64,000 nucleotides of DNA from Asterella californica. Lineage: Eukaryota > Streptophyta > Marchantiopsida > Marchantiales > Aytoniaceae. The stretch lies in NCBI GenBank assembly GCA_036924285.1, contig JAYKYS010000009.1, positions 20,068,001 to 20,132,000 of the forward strand. Direction: 5' to 3'. Below are positions 47,036-56,627 of this stretch, piece by piece; position 1 is the stretch's first letter, and the number at the start of each line of letters is the position of its first letter. The position numbers were made by a program, and so were the translations under genes. The notes beneath the pieces were generated by a model. It was not told where the DNA came from. It saw only the letters and a program-made list of their open reading frames with translations, and made no database searches.

Positions 47036-48640
47036 GAAGAACTGAATTAGTGAGGTCTGATTGAGAGCTTTCAGGTCACAGATTTCTACTGGTGGTATCT
47101 TTGCATTGTGCATATCGTTAGTATATTCGAATTGCCGGTGCATGCATGCGCGGAGTGGTTATTTTTGATCGTGTGGTTGATTGCTGTGCGATAGTAGTGT
47201 TTGGACCTATTCTTTGTCAAATTTGTGGTGAGGTAGTGCGGAAGCGCTGCTGAAATTTCATGTGATAGGTTTTTGAGATCAATTTGAGGTCGGCAAAGGT
47301 GCGTTGGTGGACGCTGAGTAGACATTGGTAAGCAATTTCTTGTGTTAATGAGTTCAGTAGGTGCGCGCTGAGAAGACGATTCTAACGCACCAAAAATTAT
47401 CCGATTTGGTGAAGGATCAAGTGAGTTACAAAGAAAAGAAGGTCGCGGGTGATCAAAAATCTGACATAAACCTTCTTGCGAGTGCACATTTGGCAGATTT
47501 TGATCTTTTGGAGTGGTGCAAAGTTGTTGTTTGGGGTGTTTCCTTCCTGCATTTCCTTCTTTTGTAGTTTGGCCCGAGCTTCTATTATACTCCAAGCGGA
47601 GCGGAGCAAAGAGTGAGTGGGAGTGTTGCGATGTGGAGCGCATGTTTAGAGACTTCGAGGAGCAGAAGTGAGGAGGCGGAGCCAGCAAGCTAGCTTGCTG
47701 GCGTGCATAAGCTAAGCCCAATTTCAGTGGTGTGGGAGTGAGTTAAATCAGGTGATCCATCCCAACACTAGTCTTGAAGAATGTGCTTAAATGTTTAGCT
47801 CTTAGCTTTGGCTTTACCACTAGACCAATAGCTTTGGTGTCTTCTATGATGCGTGCAAGTATTTATGGACTTGTTTAAGATAGTAGGAGACCTTTCGCAC
47901 GTTTCTAGAGGAATGATAGGACGACCCCATAGTACTAGGAGGAAGCTGTCGTTGTGATAAGATTTGTCTATACCGTAGAGACGCGTATAGAGACAATTGG
48001 TGGCAGTTGTATTGTGTGAGCTAGTAGAGCTACCACATAGAGACTTTTGGAGCTACTAGAGGTGTTGATATCTAGTTAGTGACCTTAAGTACATGTTATG
48101 ACAGTTGGTGGCTATATATTGTGCATGTGATCATCGAAGAGGAGGTGTCAGTCCGAGTGAGACTGGGTTTATCTTTTGCGTATGTTTGAGTGTAGAGGGT
48201 TGTCGTTTGGACTTCTTGTGATTGGAACCCTTCCATATTCTACTTCTTATTTGTGCACCGCGTTTGCTTGTGTTGGCGCTTGATTTCCAGAGTGAGTTTA
48301 CTCTAGCGTGTTGTCGGTAGTGAGATTGGAGTTGCGGACCAGTCAGACTACATCTGTTTCTCTCACGGTGCGGTTGGACTTGCGATCAACAAATTGTGAG
48401 GGCTGCCTGTGGTGATGGCAGGTACAAGTTGTCTTTATCTTGACCGTCCTAGTAGGAGATAGGTTAGCTCAATAGGAGCGGGGTTATGTAGATTGGTGTT
48501 ATGCATATTGGTGTCACGTGTGGTGATGAGGTTTCAACGTGGTTAGAGCTTGTTGTTTGTGACTGACACGGAGTTGTCATCAAGATGGCATCGAGAGTCA
48601 AGAAACTTTCATTTTAATTTAAGTAGGGGCTCAGCTTAGC
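47036..48640. other. No recognisable gene
   Basis: A 211-codon open frame on the minus strand (47086-47721) has Ser/His/Asn/Thr-rich composition and no domain. The plus strand reads like untranslated LTR or leader. Nothing else was identified to 48640. Confidence 0.4.
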
Positions 48641-49048
48641 TAGGGGCTGCTTTGATAAATAATCGTGCGTATAAGGACAACAGGGACCTAGCTTAGGAAG
48701 GGACAGCTTAGCTAGGGGCTTATCTTTTAGATAAAATCAACTTGTGGCAGTTTTTGACGAGAAGATTTGCAGAAAACTGACAGAAGAGAGAGGAGACGCG
48801 CGCAGGAGAGAGACGAGAGATTTTTGACGATTGAAGATTTTGATGGTGGAGTCGGACATGAAATAAAGTTTATTTGAGTCTTGAATGCCTATATGTGTAT
48901 CTGAGTGTTTGATTTATATTTGGTGGACGCAAGAGGTAAAATTTTGAATTCTCATCGCTTGCAGCACTCTGTTTTCTTTTTTTATTGTTCTCTTGATCAA
49001 TCACAGTCTGGAGGTTCGTCCTCCCCAAGAAATACTCTTGCCACGACA
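48640..49048 (+). repeat. 3' part of an LTR related to element C
   Basis: It contains TATAAGGACAACAGGG and GGCTTATCTTTTAG, and ends CACAGTCTGGAGG...CTCCCCAAGAAA...CGACA. These match the minus-strand LTR end of element C (AGGAGGTCC...CTCCCCAAGAAAG...CGACA). Similarity is partial, so it is a divergent family member. Its left limit is uncertain. Confidence 0.6.
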
Positions 49049-49050
49049 TA

Positions 49051-49068
49051 TGGTGCTTCCACTGAGAG
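49051..49068 (+). promoter_or_regulatory. Primer binding site, tRNA-Thr-like
   Basis: TGGTGCTTCCACTGAGAG lies 2 bases after the LTR end, as in element C. It fits the complement of a plant tRNA-Thr 3' end. It is the unmutated-looking version of the site at 42278-42295. Confidence 0.5.
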
Positions 49069-49114
49069 CTATTGGGCTGATTGATTTGGAGAATTGATCA
49101 GATTGAGTGAGAAA

Positions 49115-50500
49115 ATGGATCACAGTGTTGCCGTACAAGGTGTAGCTGCTCAAGGTGCTCGTGTTGAAAGGACTCTGGTCAAGATGAGATTGCTTCTCAA
49201 GGAGGACCTACGGTAGTTCCAACAGCAACAACACAGCCTGCTTTAGACACATCTCAGATTCTCCAAGCGTTGGCTGCCTTGATTCAGCAGCAACTTGCAA
49301 TTGGAGGAGCTGAGCAAAAATCCACAAAGACGTTACAAGTAATTACTGGTCGATGTGAGCGATTTGATGAAAGAGACGTTATTAGGTACCCGTGGGAATA
49401 TGTGGGTGAGATGGAGTTGGTCAAGGCACCTGAAGTTGAGGTAATTCTGAGCTTTGAGTTGACTGTTGTCTATGAATTGAGAGAAGGTGAGAATTTTACA
49501 GAGGAGACATCTAGGTGGGTGGACTCTATTTGAACGTGCACTGAGAGAAGAGTTTCTAGAAAAGGATTCTGAAAGAGTCACCAGAAGGACTCTCATGGAT
49601 TGGATAGAGCGTCAGCTTGGACGTACCATGGGGTTGAATGAGATGATTTGTGAGTTTGAGAATAGGTACTCTCAGCTTTCTGATCTAGAGAGGTTGACGT
49701 TGGATGCTAGGAAGACGGAGTTGTTCTCTGGATGAGTTCACAGCAGATAGACTTTTTCATGTTAGTTGATCGTGGAGTTGAGGAGGAGTTACATCTGATT
49801 GGAGGAGAGTGGAGGAAGCGGTATCTACTCTTGCTAGACAACGTCGTGGTAGGATGGCAGTGCAGCTAGATACCTTGCTAGAACAGAGAGAAGCTTCTCA
49901 AGTTCAGATAGTTCCTCTTATAATACCTCAGGCACCTATAGTGATTCCCAAAACACCTATAGTGGTACTCCAAGTGATTCTCCAAGCACCTGCGGTGCTT
50001 ATTCAAGCACAAAAAGGACGTGTTAAGAACTGAAATCAGAATAACTTGATTGAAGAGCTCACTCAACAGTTGAGAGATTTGAGAGTTGAGATGGCTGATT
50101 TGAGGAGAGATCAGCGGCCAGGTGCTTGACCTGTAGGAGGAACCTTTACCAAAAGATGTATTTGGTGTGACAGCCTAGATCATCTCAGAGGAGATTGTCA
50201 AGACTTAGCGGTTGCCTTGCGAGAAGGTGTAGTTAATTATCAGAAGAACATGTTGCATCTAACCGCCATTGGGCAACTCCTGAACACATATTTTGGGAGA
50301 GGAGGAATGAGAAGTTCGCTTCCACCGGTGACTGATGTGAACACTGCAGCGATGACTGCGGGTTTTGCAGAAGCTGATGTATATACTGGGAGAGTTGAGG
50401 TGTGCTCTAATCCAACTATGGTTGAGCAAGTTGCTGAGGTCTCAGATGGAAATGATGAAGACAGGTGCAAAAAACATTAGGAGGGCTACTAGATGGAGAG
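49115..50500 (+). pseudogene. Gag remnant of an element C relative
   Basis: The frame opens at the ATG at 49115 (MDHSVAVQGVAAQG), parallel to element C gag. Broken frames at 49270-49533, 49487-49735, 49809-50033 and 50217-50480 match the capsid region (RTLMDWIERQLGR, LERLTLDARKTELF), the Pro-rich repeats, the zinc knuckle (CIWCDSLDHLRGDC near 50160-50200) and ...TGRVEVCSNPTMVEQ. Similarity to element C gag stops after RRATRWRD near 50502. Several frameshifts and stops make it inactive. Confidence 0.8.
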
Positions 50501-50502
50501 AC

Positions 50503-50693
50503 TGCTCGGACACTTTTGAGCTCTTTGCCTAACGGGTCGGTGGAGATAAAGGCTGAAGCGAGACGTGTGGAGTTTGTCATCCTTGGACATCATGGGATGT
50601 CGTAGGAGAGAGTGTGGAGCTTGCAACTAGGACTGCAGGAGTTTTATGCACATTGGAGGTGGAGGTGTTGGTGATGAGGAGAAAAAAATTGTT
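50503..50693 (+). pseudogene. Gypsy element B: short fragment left of the 5.9 kb insertion
   Basis: After the C-type gag ends, a different sequence starts. It reads in one frame as VGESVELATRTAGVL, then EVEVLVMRRKK, possibly the protease/linker region of a gypsy polyprotein. Across the insertion (target CTAGA) it joins 56628, where element B pol follows. This link is an inference from the clean empty-site join. Confidence 0.35.
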
Positions 50694-50698
50694 CTAGA

Positions 50699-52334
50699 TG
50701 TAGTGACGTAGGATTTCTCCTTTTGCCCATTTAGTATACAAGATATCGTTCCCACAGAGGATTTGCACAAGTAACGCTGCTCTAAGTTCTAAGATCTGTT
50801 CAAACACACAAACACACGGGTTTTGCCTAGAAATCCCGTCTTCTCACAAAACCACACAAAACAACACGTCTTCCAGACACGCCAAATGGTGCTCTGGACC
50901 CAAACAAACAACTACCAATTACAATATCATACAACTATTCACAGAGAAGCTCGGGAAGACGATCTTCCTGCTTCCAGGTTGCTTCTTCCGATCTTCTCGA
51001 TACCGTCTTCCCGAAGCGATTCTCGTCTTCTGGGGGTTTAGCTCGTCTTCTCACACCTCCAGAAGGCTGTCTGGCTTCGCAGAAGTCGACTAGTAACAGT
51101 CGTTACACCTTACTCTCACATTCACATTCCAACGGGTTGGATAAATCACAGGGTGTATGCTCCCTGTAGCCTTCCCAGGCTTCTGCCTACGGAAGTTGTC
51201 TTCCTGCAGCACTACAACGACATTCACCTTCACGGAAGCTCAATAGAAGTCTCGGAAGCTCACTAGAAGAAGATAAGAAGATGGGGAAGATGAGAGAAGA
51301 TGGGGAAGATAAGAAAATCCAAATAAGAGAAAACAAGATGAAAAGAGTAAATTAAGATTCCGACAGGCTTCTAGTCCGGATCCTGACTAACAAGCCATCC
51401 CTGCTTGTAATAGTTTGGGGAAGAAGACAACAAACGTGAGTACTGTAGCACCGTCTTCTACTCGAGGATGTCGTCTTCTGTTGCGGGAAGAAGACTTCTT
51501 TCTTCTTCACTTCGCTGCTCTGACTGCTCTGTCTTCTGGGATCCCTTACCCAGAAGACCGTTCGTACGTAGATCCCAAGTGCTCTACTGAACGAGTCAAG
51601 CTACACTCCCACAACTGCTGACATTCACCGCCACTCAAGAAGAACACTTCTCATGCACAATTGGGAGCGAATTCAATACATTCCACCACCCAGAAGACAT
51701 GAGCGAAGCTGCTGCACTCAAATCCACAATCTATTCCCCGAGAAGAAGTCACAATGGCATTGGGAAGCTCACTCCCGCTACTTCCTACGTCTACTCCTCG
51801 ACACACCAGCCTAGCTAACAGGACTGCATGAGGATGCCGTTCCCTGTTCCTAGACTGTCCACTACTTCTATCTACATCTTCGAACCACTGCTGGTGCGAG
51901 TATGCAGACCCCTCATGTATATTCCAAGACTATTCGTATGTTTCCAACAACGGGTGTAGTGCGCTAAGACTGTATCTGCTCTAATGTGTCTCGCCTGCCT
52001 GCCTGTAGAATCGGTGTGTATGTTCAGTTACTACAGAATTCTACAGAACTGGCAGAACTGGCAGAGCTCCATTTCCTACTCTACGATCCTACTTAACCAT
52101 CTGCCTCGAGAGTCAGGAGAGGCGACCACCAGGGAGAGAGAGAGAGAGGCGCTGACAAGAGGTTGTCACCTCACATGCATGCGGTCCCTCCTCCCAATTA
52201 GCCCTCCACTGTGTTACTCCTACGCTACCTATGCTGCCACATGGGGTCCTAACTATTTTTACATGGAAAACTGCCACCCTTAAGATAGCATGTCCGATCC
52301 TACTAAATCTAGAAGTGTCGATTGAGTTTGCTAA
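50699..52334 (-). other. Non-coding flank downstream of the coiled-coil ORF
   Basis: On the minus strand this is the 3' side of the unit. It is rich in GAAGA/TCTTC words on both strands, including a purine-rich run of repeated GAAGATGGGGAAGAT near 51270-51320. A microsatellite-like GAGAGAGAGAGAG lies near 52134-52146. No reading frame with family resemblance is present. Confidence 0.45.
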
Positions 52335-54218
52335 CTACTCTGATTGCTCGGTGGCAATCTCCACATGATCTGCTCCTACCGGAGCTACTACCTCGACTTC
52401 TGATGGGTTGGGAAGCCCTGCACTTACCTCGGGTACCACTGAGGTAGCTTCCCTCTCCTCGCTCTTCGCTGGTCCTGCTGTTTCTGCGGCTGCGTCTTCC
52501 TCGGCTTCGACTTCGGAAGATGGAATGGTCTTCTGGGAAGACGAGTCGAATGGTGCGTCTTCGGTCTTCTGAGACACAGATGCAGTACTAGGGAGCATGG
52601 CGACCTCATAGGAGTCCGGGGAAGTCGCTTCCTCCACGCGGAATACCTGGGAAGACGGCTCGTCTTCCTGTCTTCCAGAAGACATCATGTCTTCCGGGGC
52701 GTCTTCTGGAGTCTTCTCGTCTTCCAACGCTGTCACCACCAAGTGTAGAGCGAGATCGAACTCCTCCTTCTCCATTCCGGACCCAGTCGAGGGTGCTGAG
52801 GCTTGGGAAGATGCGGTTGCAGGTGTTGGAAGTGAGAGAAGACCATAAAGTGTCTTCACTCCTTCTATCGGTCTATCCAGGTACCTGAACATGCTATCTC
52901 TGCATTCCACCAACCTCGTCTTGGACCCGCTGTCCCATTCCCTAGCTAAGGTAAGTAACTTCTTACCCGCGGTGAAGTTGAACTTCTTCCGAAGCGCTTC
53001 TATCGACTGAGCTAACATCTTCTGCGCACGAGCCTCCGCTGCTTCCCTCTGCGTCTTCTCCACTGTAGCTCGTGCTTCTGCGGCTTCTCGCTGCATCTTC
53101 CAAGTGGTCTGCTCTTCTGCGAGGGCAGTGATCTTCTCCCGCACTCGGAGAACTTCCTGATCGCGCTGCTGTACTCGCATCTGCAACTCCTGGTTGCTTT
53201 TCCGAAGTTGCATCGACTCCTTGGCAGAAGCGGCTGCTTCCGCCTTGTACCTGGCTGCAAGCTTCTCCGTAGTGCGGAGGCTAGCTTCCAGCGACTCCGT
53301 CTTCTGCTGGCTGTCTTCCTGTCGCAGCAAGGTGCGCAGGCCGAATCCAGGCTGTAAGGGCTTCTCCTGTGCCCTCGCTCTCCTCTCCAGCAACTCCATA
53401 GCGGGCTGGATCTCCTTCTGGAAGTAGGCACTGAACTCCTCCAGTCGTCTTCCTGCGGAAGACAAGTTCATCTCCACCACTCGCTCTGCGGTGTCGACTT
53501 CGTCTTCCAGAGGCAAGGAAGCCTCTTCCACTGCTACGGCCTTCATCTTCTGCGCACGAGAAGAAGCTACTCTTCTCATCTTCCGGGGTGGAAGACTCCT
53601 CGTGGCAGGAGCGACTCTCCTCTTTGCGCTTCCTCGCATCGCAGCAGGAGCGCCCATCCATCCTTCGTCTTCTGGAGTCCTCGGAAGACTCCCAGGTGTT
53701 ACAGAAGCTGTCTTCTGCTCCGATCGGGTACTCAGCATGTCTTCCTCCGAGTCCGACTCCGATCCTGAATGAATGAGGGAGATGGGTGTCCTCGGTACAC
53801 TTCTGTGACCCATCTTCCTCACTGGCGTGGCGTCTTCCGACCCACTAGACTCGTCTTCCCTCACCAGAAGCGTCTTCTGGTGAGAGCCGGGTCTCAGCTG
53901 TGGCATCAGAGTGGGAGGGGGCGTTGCTGCTGCCTCTCGGTCATCGTCTTCCGAGGTCTCCTCCTTCACCTCCTGTCGCTCCGTTGGCCCATACACTGCC
54001 AGCTGATCTTCCCTAAGATCCCCCATGGCTACATACAAGTAGCAGAAGAAGAGCGTCAGATGTCCTCCCGCCGGGGTACCCAAGTATGCTAGCTCCGTAT
54101 GTACATAGTTGTGGATGTACGCGCCCCAATAGATTGGCACTCTGTCATCCCACACTGATTCCAGGAACTCCACGTCCTGATCTCCTAAGTACCTTGTCTT
54201 CTGCGCTTTTCCCTTTCC
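52335..54218 (-). CDS. Unrecognised coiled-coil protein encoded in the 5.9 kb unit
   Basis: The open frame starts after a TAG inside a telomere-like motif at about 54219 and ends with TGA at 52335. The first ATG is at 54026 (563 residues); a GTG at 54173 gives 612. It probably continues an upstream exon at 54238-54726. The N-terminal part is aromatic (VPIYWGAYIHNYVHTELAYLG, then LTLFFCYLYVAMG). A Ser/Arg/Pro/Glu-rich linker with basic patches follows (GSAKRRVAPATRSLPPRKMRR), possibly nuclear. Next is a long coiled coil (about residues 235-415 of the GTG form) with a twice-used QREAAEARA segment, then an acidic Ser/Glu-rich tail. There is no zinc knuckle, protease or polymerase. A gag-like or host-derived protein is possible; the family is unknown to me. 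Confidence 0.55.
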   Translation of the reverse strand, partial: GKGKAQKTRYLGDQDVEFLESVWDDRVPIYWGAYIHNYVHTELAYLGTPAGGHLTLFFCYLYVAMGDLREDQLAVYGPTERQEVKEETSEDDDREAAATPPPTLMPQLRPGSHQKTLLVREDESSGSEDATPVRKMGHRSVPRTPISLIHSGSESDSEEDMLSTRSEQKTASVTPGSLPRTPEDEGWMGAPAAMRGSAKRRVAPATRSLPPRKMRRVASSRAQKMKAVAVEEASLPLEDEVDTAERVVEMNLSSAGRRLEEFSAYFQKEIQPAMELLERRARAQEKPLQPGFGLRTLLRQEDSQQKTESLEASLRTTEKLAARYKAEAAASAKESMQLRKSNQELQMRVQQRDQEVLRVREKITALAEEQTTWKMQREAAEARATVEKTQREAAEARAQKMLAQSIEALRKKFNFTAGKKLLTLAREWDSGSKTRLVECRDSMFRYLDRPIEGVKTLYGLLSLPTPATASSQASAPSTGSGMEKEEFDLALHLVVTALEDEKTPEDAPEDMMSSGRQEDEPSSQVFRVEEATSPDSYEVAMLPSTASVSQKTEDAPFDSSSQKTIPSSEVEAEEDAAAETAGPAKSEEREATSVVPEVSAGLPNPSEVEVVAPVGADHVEIATEQSE

Positions 54219-54237
54219 CTAAACCCTAAACCCTAAA
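54217..54237. repeat. Three CCCTAAA (plant telomere-type) repeats
   Basis: Exactly three tandem CCCTAAA units lie on the plus strand (TTTAGGG on the coding strand of the ORF). They sit at the very start of the open frame, and the last unit supplies the stop codon that closes it upstream. Plant telo-boxes (AAACCCTAA) are known promoter elements; here this could also be an intron or chance. Confidence 0.7.
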
Positions 54238-54730
54238 CAACTTCGTCAGAAGTCGCTTCTTCGGCTCCCGGTAAGACTCTATCTTCCAACCGTTCCTCCC
54301 CTGCCTGTCTTCCACGGAAAGGCAGGTGGTACTCCCAGGCACATGCCATGAACTCACAATCCTAGGCAAGATCTTCTTCTCGTATCAATATCCTCGGTTC
54401 TCGGTCTCAAGCCTGTGAAACGCCTTACGCCACCAGTCTTCAGTCCAGGAAGACGGTCTTCCCCGAGCTACTCCTGCCTTCGCATGTACACGGTTACGCG
54501 GTGGTAACGCGGCCCACACCTCCTCCAGAAGCACTTGATCTACGAGGTTCCAATCTCACAGGAAGAAGTCGAGACCCAACTCCTTGAGGAAAGGAGTGGC
54601 CTCGACCAATTCTGCCGTGGGTAACACCAAGTCTCGCGGATGCATCGACATACCTGGAAGATCTGTTGCACTAAACCACAAGCACCTACTATGAGCTGAA
54701 GGCTCGGTTCTTCCCGAGTGCCCACAGTCT
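54238..54730 (-). pseudogene. Upstream reading frame, probable N-terminal part of the coiled-coil protein
   Basis: The minus strand reads as protein over about 160 codons with two TGA stops. Segments are LPGMSMHPRDLVLPTAELVE, FLKELGLDFFL, WNLVDQVLLEEVWAALPPRN, SSWTEDWWRKAFHRLETEN and SWHVPGSTTCLSVEDRQGRN. Both TGA codons look like CGA turned to TGA (C to T at CpG). It leads toward the frame at 52335-54218 across the telomere-like motif, so it may be joined by an intron or be one frame broken by a shift. No known family. Confidence 0.45.
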
Positions 54731-56622
54731 AGCTTCTACTTCTCAGAAGACGAAACTAGTCTTCCAGAAGACAGCTACTCCGTCTTCCGGGATTCTAACA
54801 GTACTTCCTAGATAGCTCTCGTCTTCCGAGCTATATCTAAACAATCCTATCTAAGCAAGGCCTCGCATGGATTACCAAGAAGACAACCCACCTTGCATTA
54901 CATCCTACTTCCTATCAGAAGATACAAGATATGCGAGAAGTAGAGTATGAGAAAAGTTCAGAAGATGGTTGCGGGCTCCTGCGGTGACAGTGGCCTCTAG
55001 AAAGACACTTGGGACAGCTTCCGATTCAATGTCTTTCTCGGAAGACTTCCCTTCACTGGTCTCACCTGTCTTCGTCTTCCTACACGCAATCTATCCTCAC
55101 AACAAACTCAAGACAACTGTACTCTGTTCTTCTGACTTCTCACCTCTCATACGCACTCAGAAGAAGCTTGCTGCATGATGGGAAGACATGACCCTCGACC
55201 ATTCCCTCCAGATTCTGCCAGCAAGACTTCTCACAACTCTCTTCTAAGTTCGGGAAGAAGAAGGAACGGCTGCTATGGATCGGACAGAAGAGACCTGAAT
55301 GGACCCTCGCGTCCTCTCGCTCATTTTGCCAGCCTTCCAGTCTTCTAGTCTCTCTAGGAAGATGGGGAGTTGAGAAGCTTGGAAGACCGGGAGGCACAGG
55401 CCTAGTTCCCGACTTCCAACTTCTCGAATTAACACAACAACTCACCACTCCACTCAGGATTCGTACCAAGCCTCTCTAAACACAAAAGCAAAGCAAATCC
55501 ACTCTTGATACGAATTGTGTTCAGTCGACTTCCGAAGACAGTCAAGTTCAAGAAGCGTCTTCTGAAGATGTTCCCATCTTCCGAATCGTCTTCTGTTCCA
55601 AGTTTCGGGGATAGAGAGGTAGGGGGGTAGGGAAATTGATAGTTGGGGTCTCCAATTTGAGGGCTAGGAGTAGGGAAGCTCGAATTGAGCTCGGGAAGAA
55701 GCAAGGAGATGTCTCGACAGAAATTGGGCAGCGCTTCCGTGCCCAATGTCTCAATAGAAAGAATGGGGGTGGGGTAATCGATCAGGCTGCCTGCACACAA
55801 TCAAGGAAGCGCGGGGAGTACCAAGAAAAGGCGAGAAGAAGTGGGAGGGGAAAAGAACAAGGGAAAGAACCTCTACAGTCTTCTTCGGCTCCCCGAGTTG
55901 TCCTCGACCTCCGCGCGCTTCTGGCTCTTGTCCTAGCTTCCAATGCGACTCCACACGACTGCGCTTGCTGTCAATTTCGATCCACACCTCGATTCCACTT
56001 CTGCTTCTACTCGCCACTCTTCACTGTCAGCTTCTCGGAAGCTCCACAGAAACGCCTTCGCTTTCTCTGCTGTTTGTGCTCCCGCAATTCGATCTCACCC
56101 TTCGCCTAGCTGCCAACTTACTCTCTCCTACCTCGGTGTCTCACTTGATTCCTCTCTCAATGCTAGCTCGCGAAGCTCACTCTCTCAATCGATCTTCTTC
56201 AGGCGCGCTATGCTGCGGGAAGTTGGCAGGTGCCTAATGTGCTTCCTCACGCATCTTCCCCGCAGATTAGGGGTTCTCGTCCTTGGTGTCTTCCTGACCT
56301 ACCTACCTATTCGATGCGCTCCAGTAGGTACACCTACTGTCTTACCCGAAAACTCGTGGTTGGTCCTTTGCGGTCGCTGTCTTCTGGAAGATAGGTGTCT
56401 TCCGCCGTCTTCCCATCTTCCGAAGACGCAACTGAGAAGACGATCTTCCGAAGACGGTCGTCTTTTGAAGAAGTCAACTTCTTATTACAAACAGCTCTTA
56501 AGATCATCTTCCTGTTAAGGAAGACGTAACCTTAAGTAACAACGCTTCTTCAGTTATACAAACAAGTCATTATTCTTAAAAATTTCAAAAAATCGTGCAT
56601 CCTGTAATTTGTGGGCACCACA
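54731..56622 (-). other. Upstream flank of the coiled-coil ORF within the 5.9 kb unit
   Basis: No gene is recognised. GAAGAC/GTCTTC words continue densely to 56530. Plus-strand frames at 55636-56518 overlap one another in different phases, with Ser/Arg/Leu-rich composition and no motif. On the minus strand this would be the 5' (U3-like) region. The terminal 100 bp (56525-56622) are AT-rich. Confidence 0.4.
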
Positions 56623-56627
56623 CTAGA

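Larger units (their letters stand above)
50694..56627 (-). mobile_element. 5.9 kb LTR-ended unit with own ORF (possible giant solo LTR or unusual element)
   Basis: The body is 50699-56622. Minus-strand ends are TGTGGTG... and ...CACTACA, giving a short TGTRGTG terminal inverted repeat and TG...CA termini. The 5-bp word CTAGA flanks both ends (50694-50698, 56623-56627). The minus-strand 3' end has CTCTGTGGGAACGATATC, similar to the sequence near LTR ends of plant Tat/Athila-like elements. I see no second copy of either end inside, hence no LTR pair. The interior carries a long unrecognised ORF (52335-54218) and an unusually dense set of GAAGAC/GTCTTC words. No gag, protease or pol motif is found. 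Confidence 0.6.

Noticed and set aside
47086..47721. 211-codon minus-strand open frame
   Set aside because: Low-complexity Ser/His/Asn/Thr composition and no motif; it lies antisense to LTR-like sequence. Treated as chance.
53012..53661. Minus-strand and plus-strand overlapping frames inside 52335-54173
   Set aside because: Shadows of the coiled-coil ORF; Arg/Ser-rich out-of-phase translations of the same GAAGAC-rich DNA.
56318..56330. Alternative right end of the 5.9 kb unit at CA-GTAG
   Set aside because: GTAG duplication would pair with 50700-50703, but GAAGAC-rich sequence continues beyond it and the CTAGA pair with TG...CA ends at 56622 fits better.
55636..56518. Overlapping plus-strand frames of 157 and 191 codons
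   Set aside because: Mutually overlapping in different phases, no motif, composition follows TCTTC-rich DNA.
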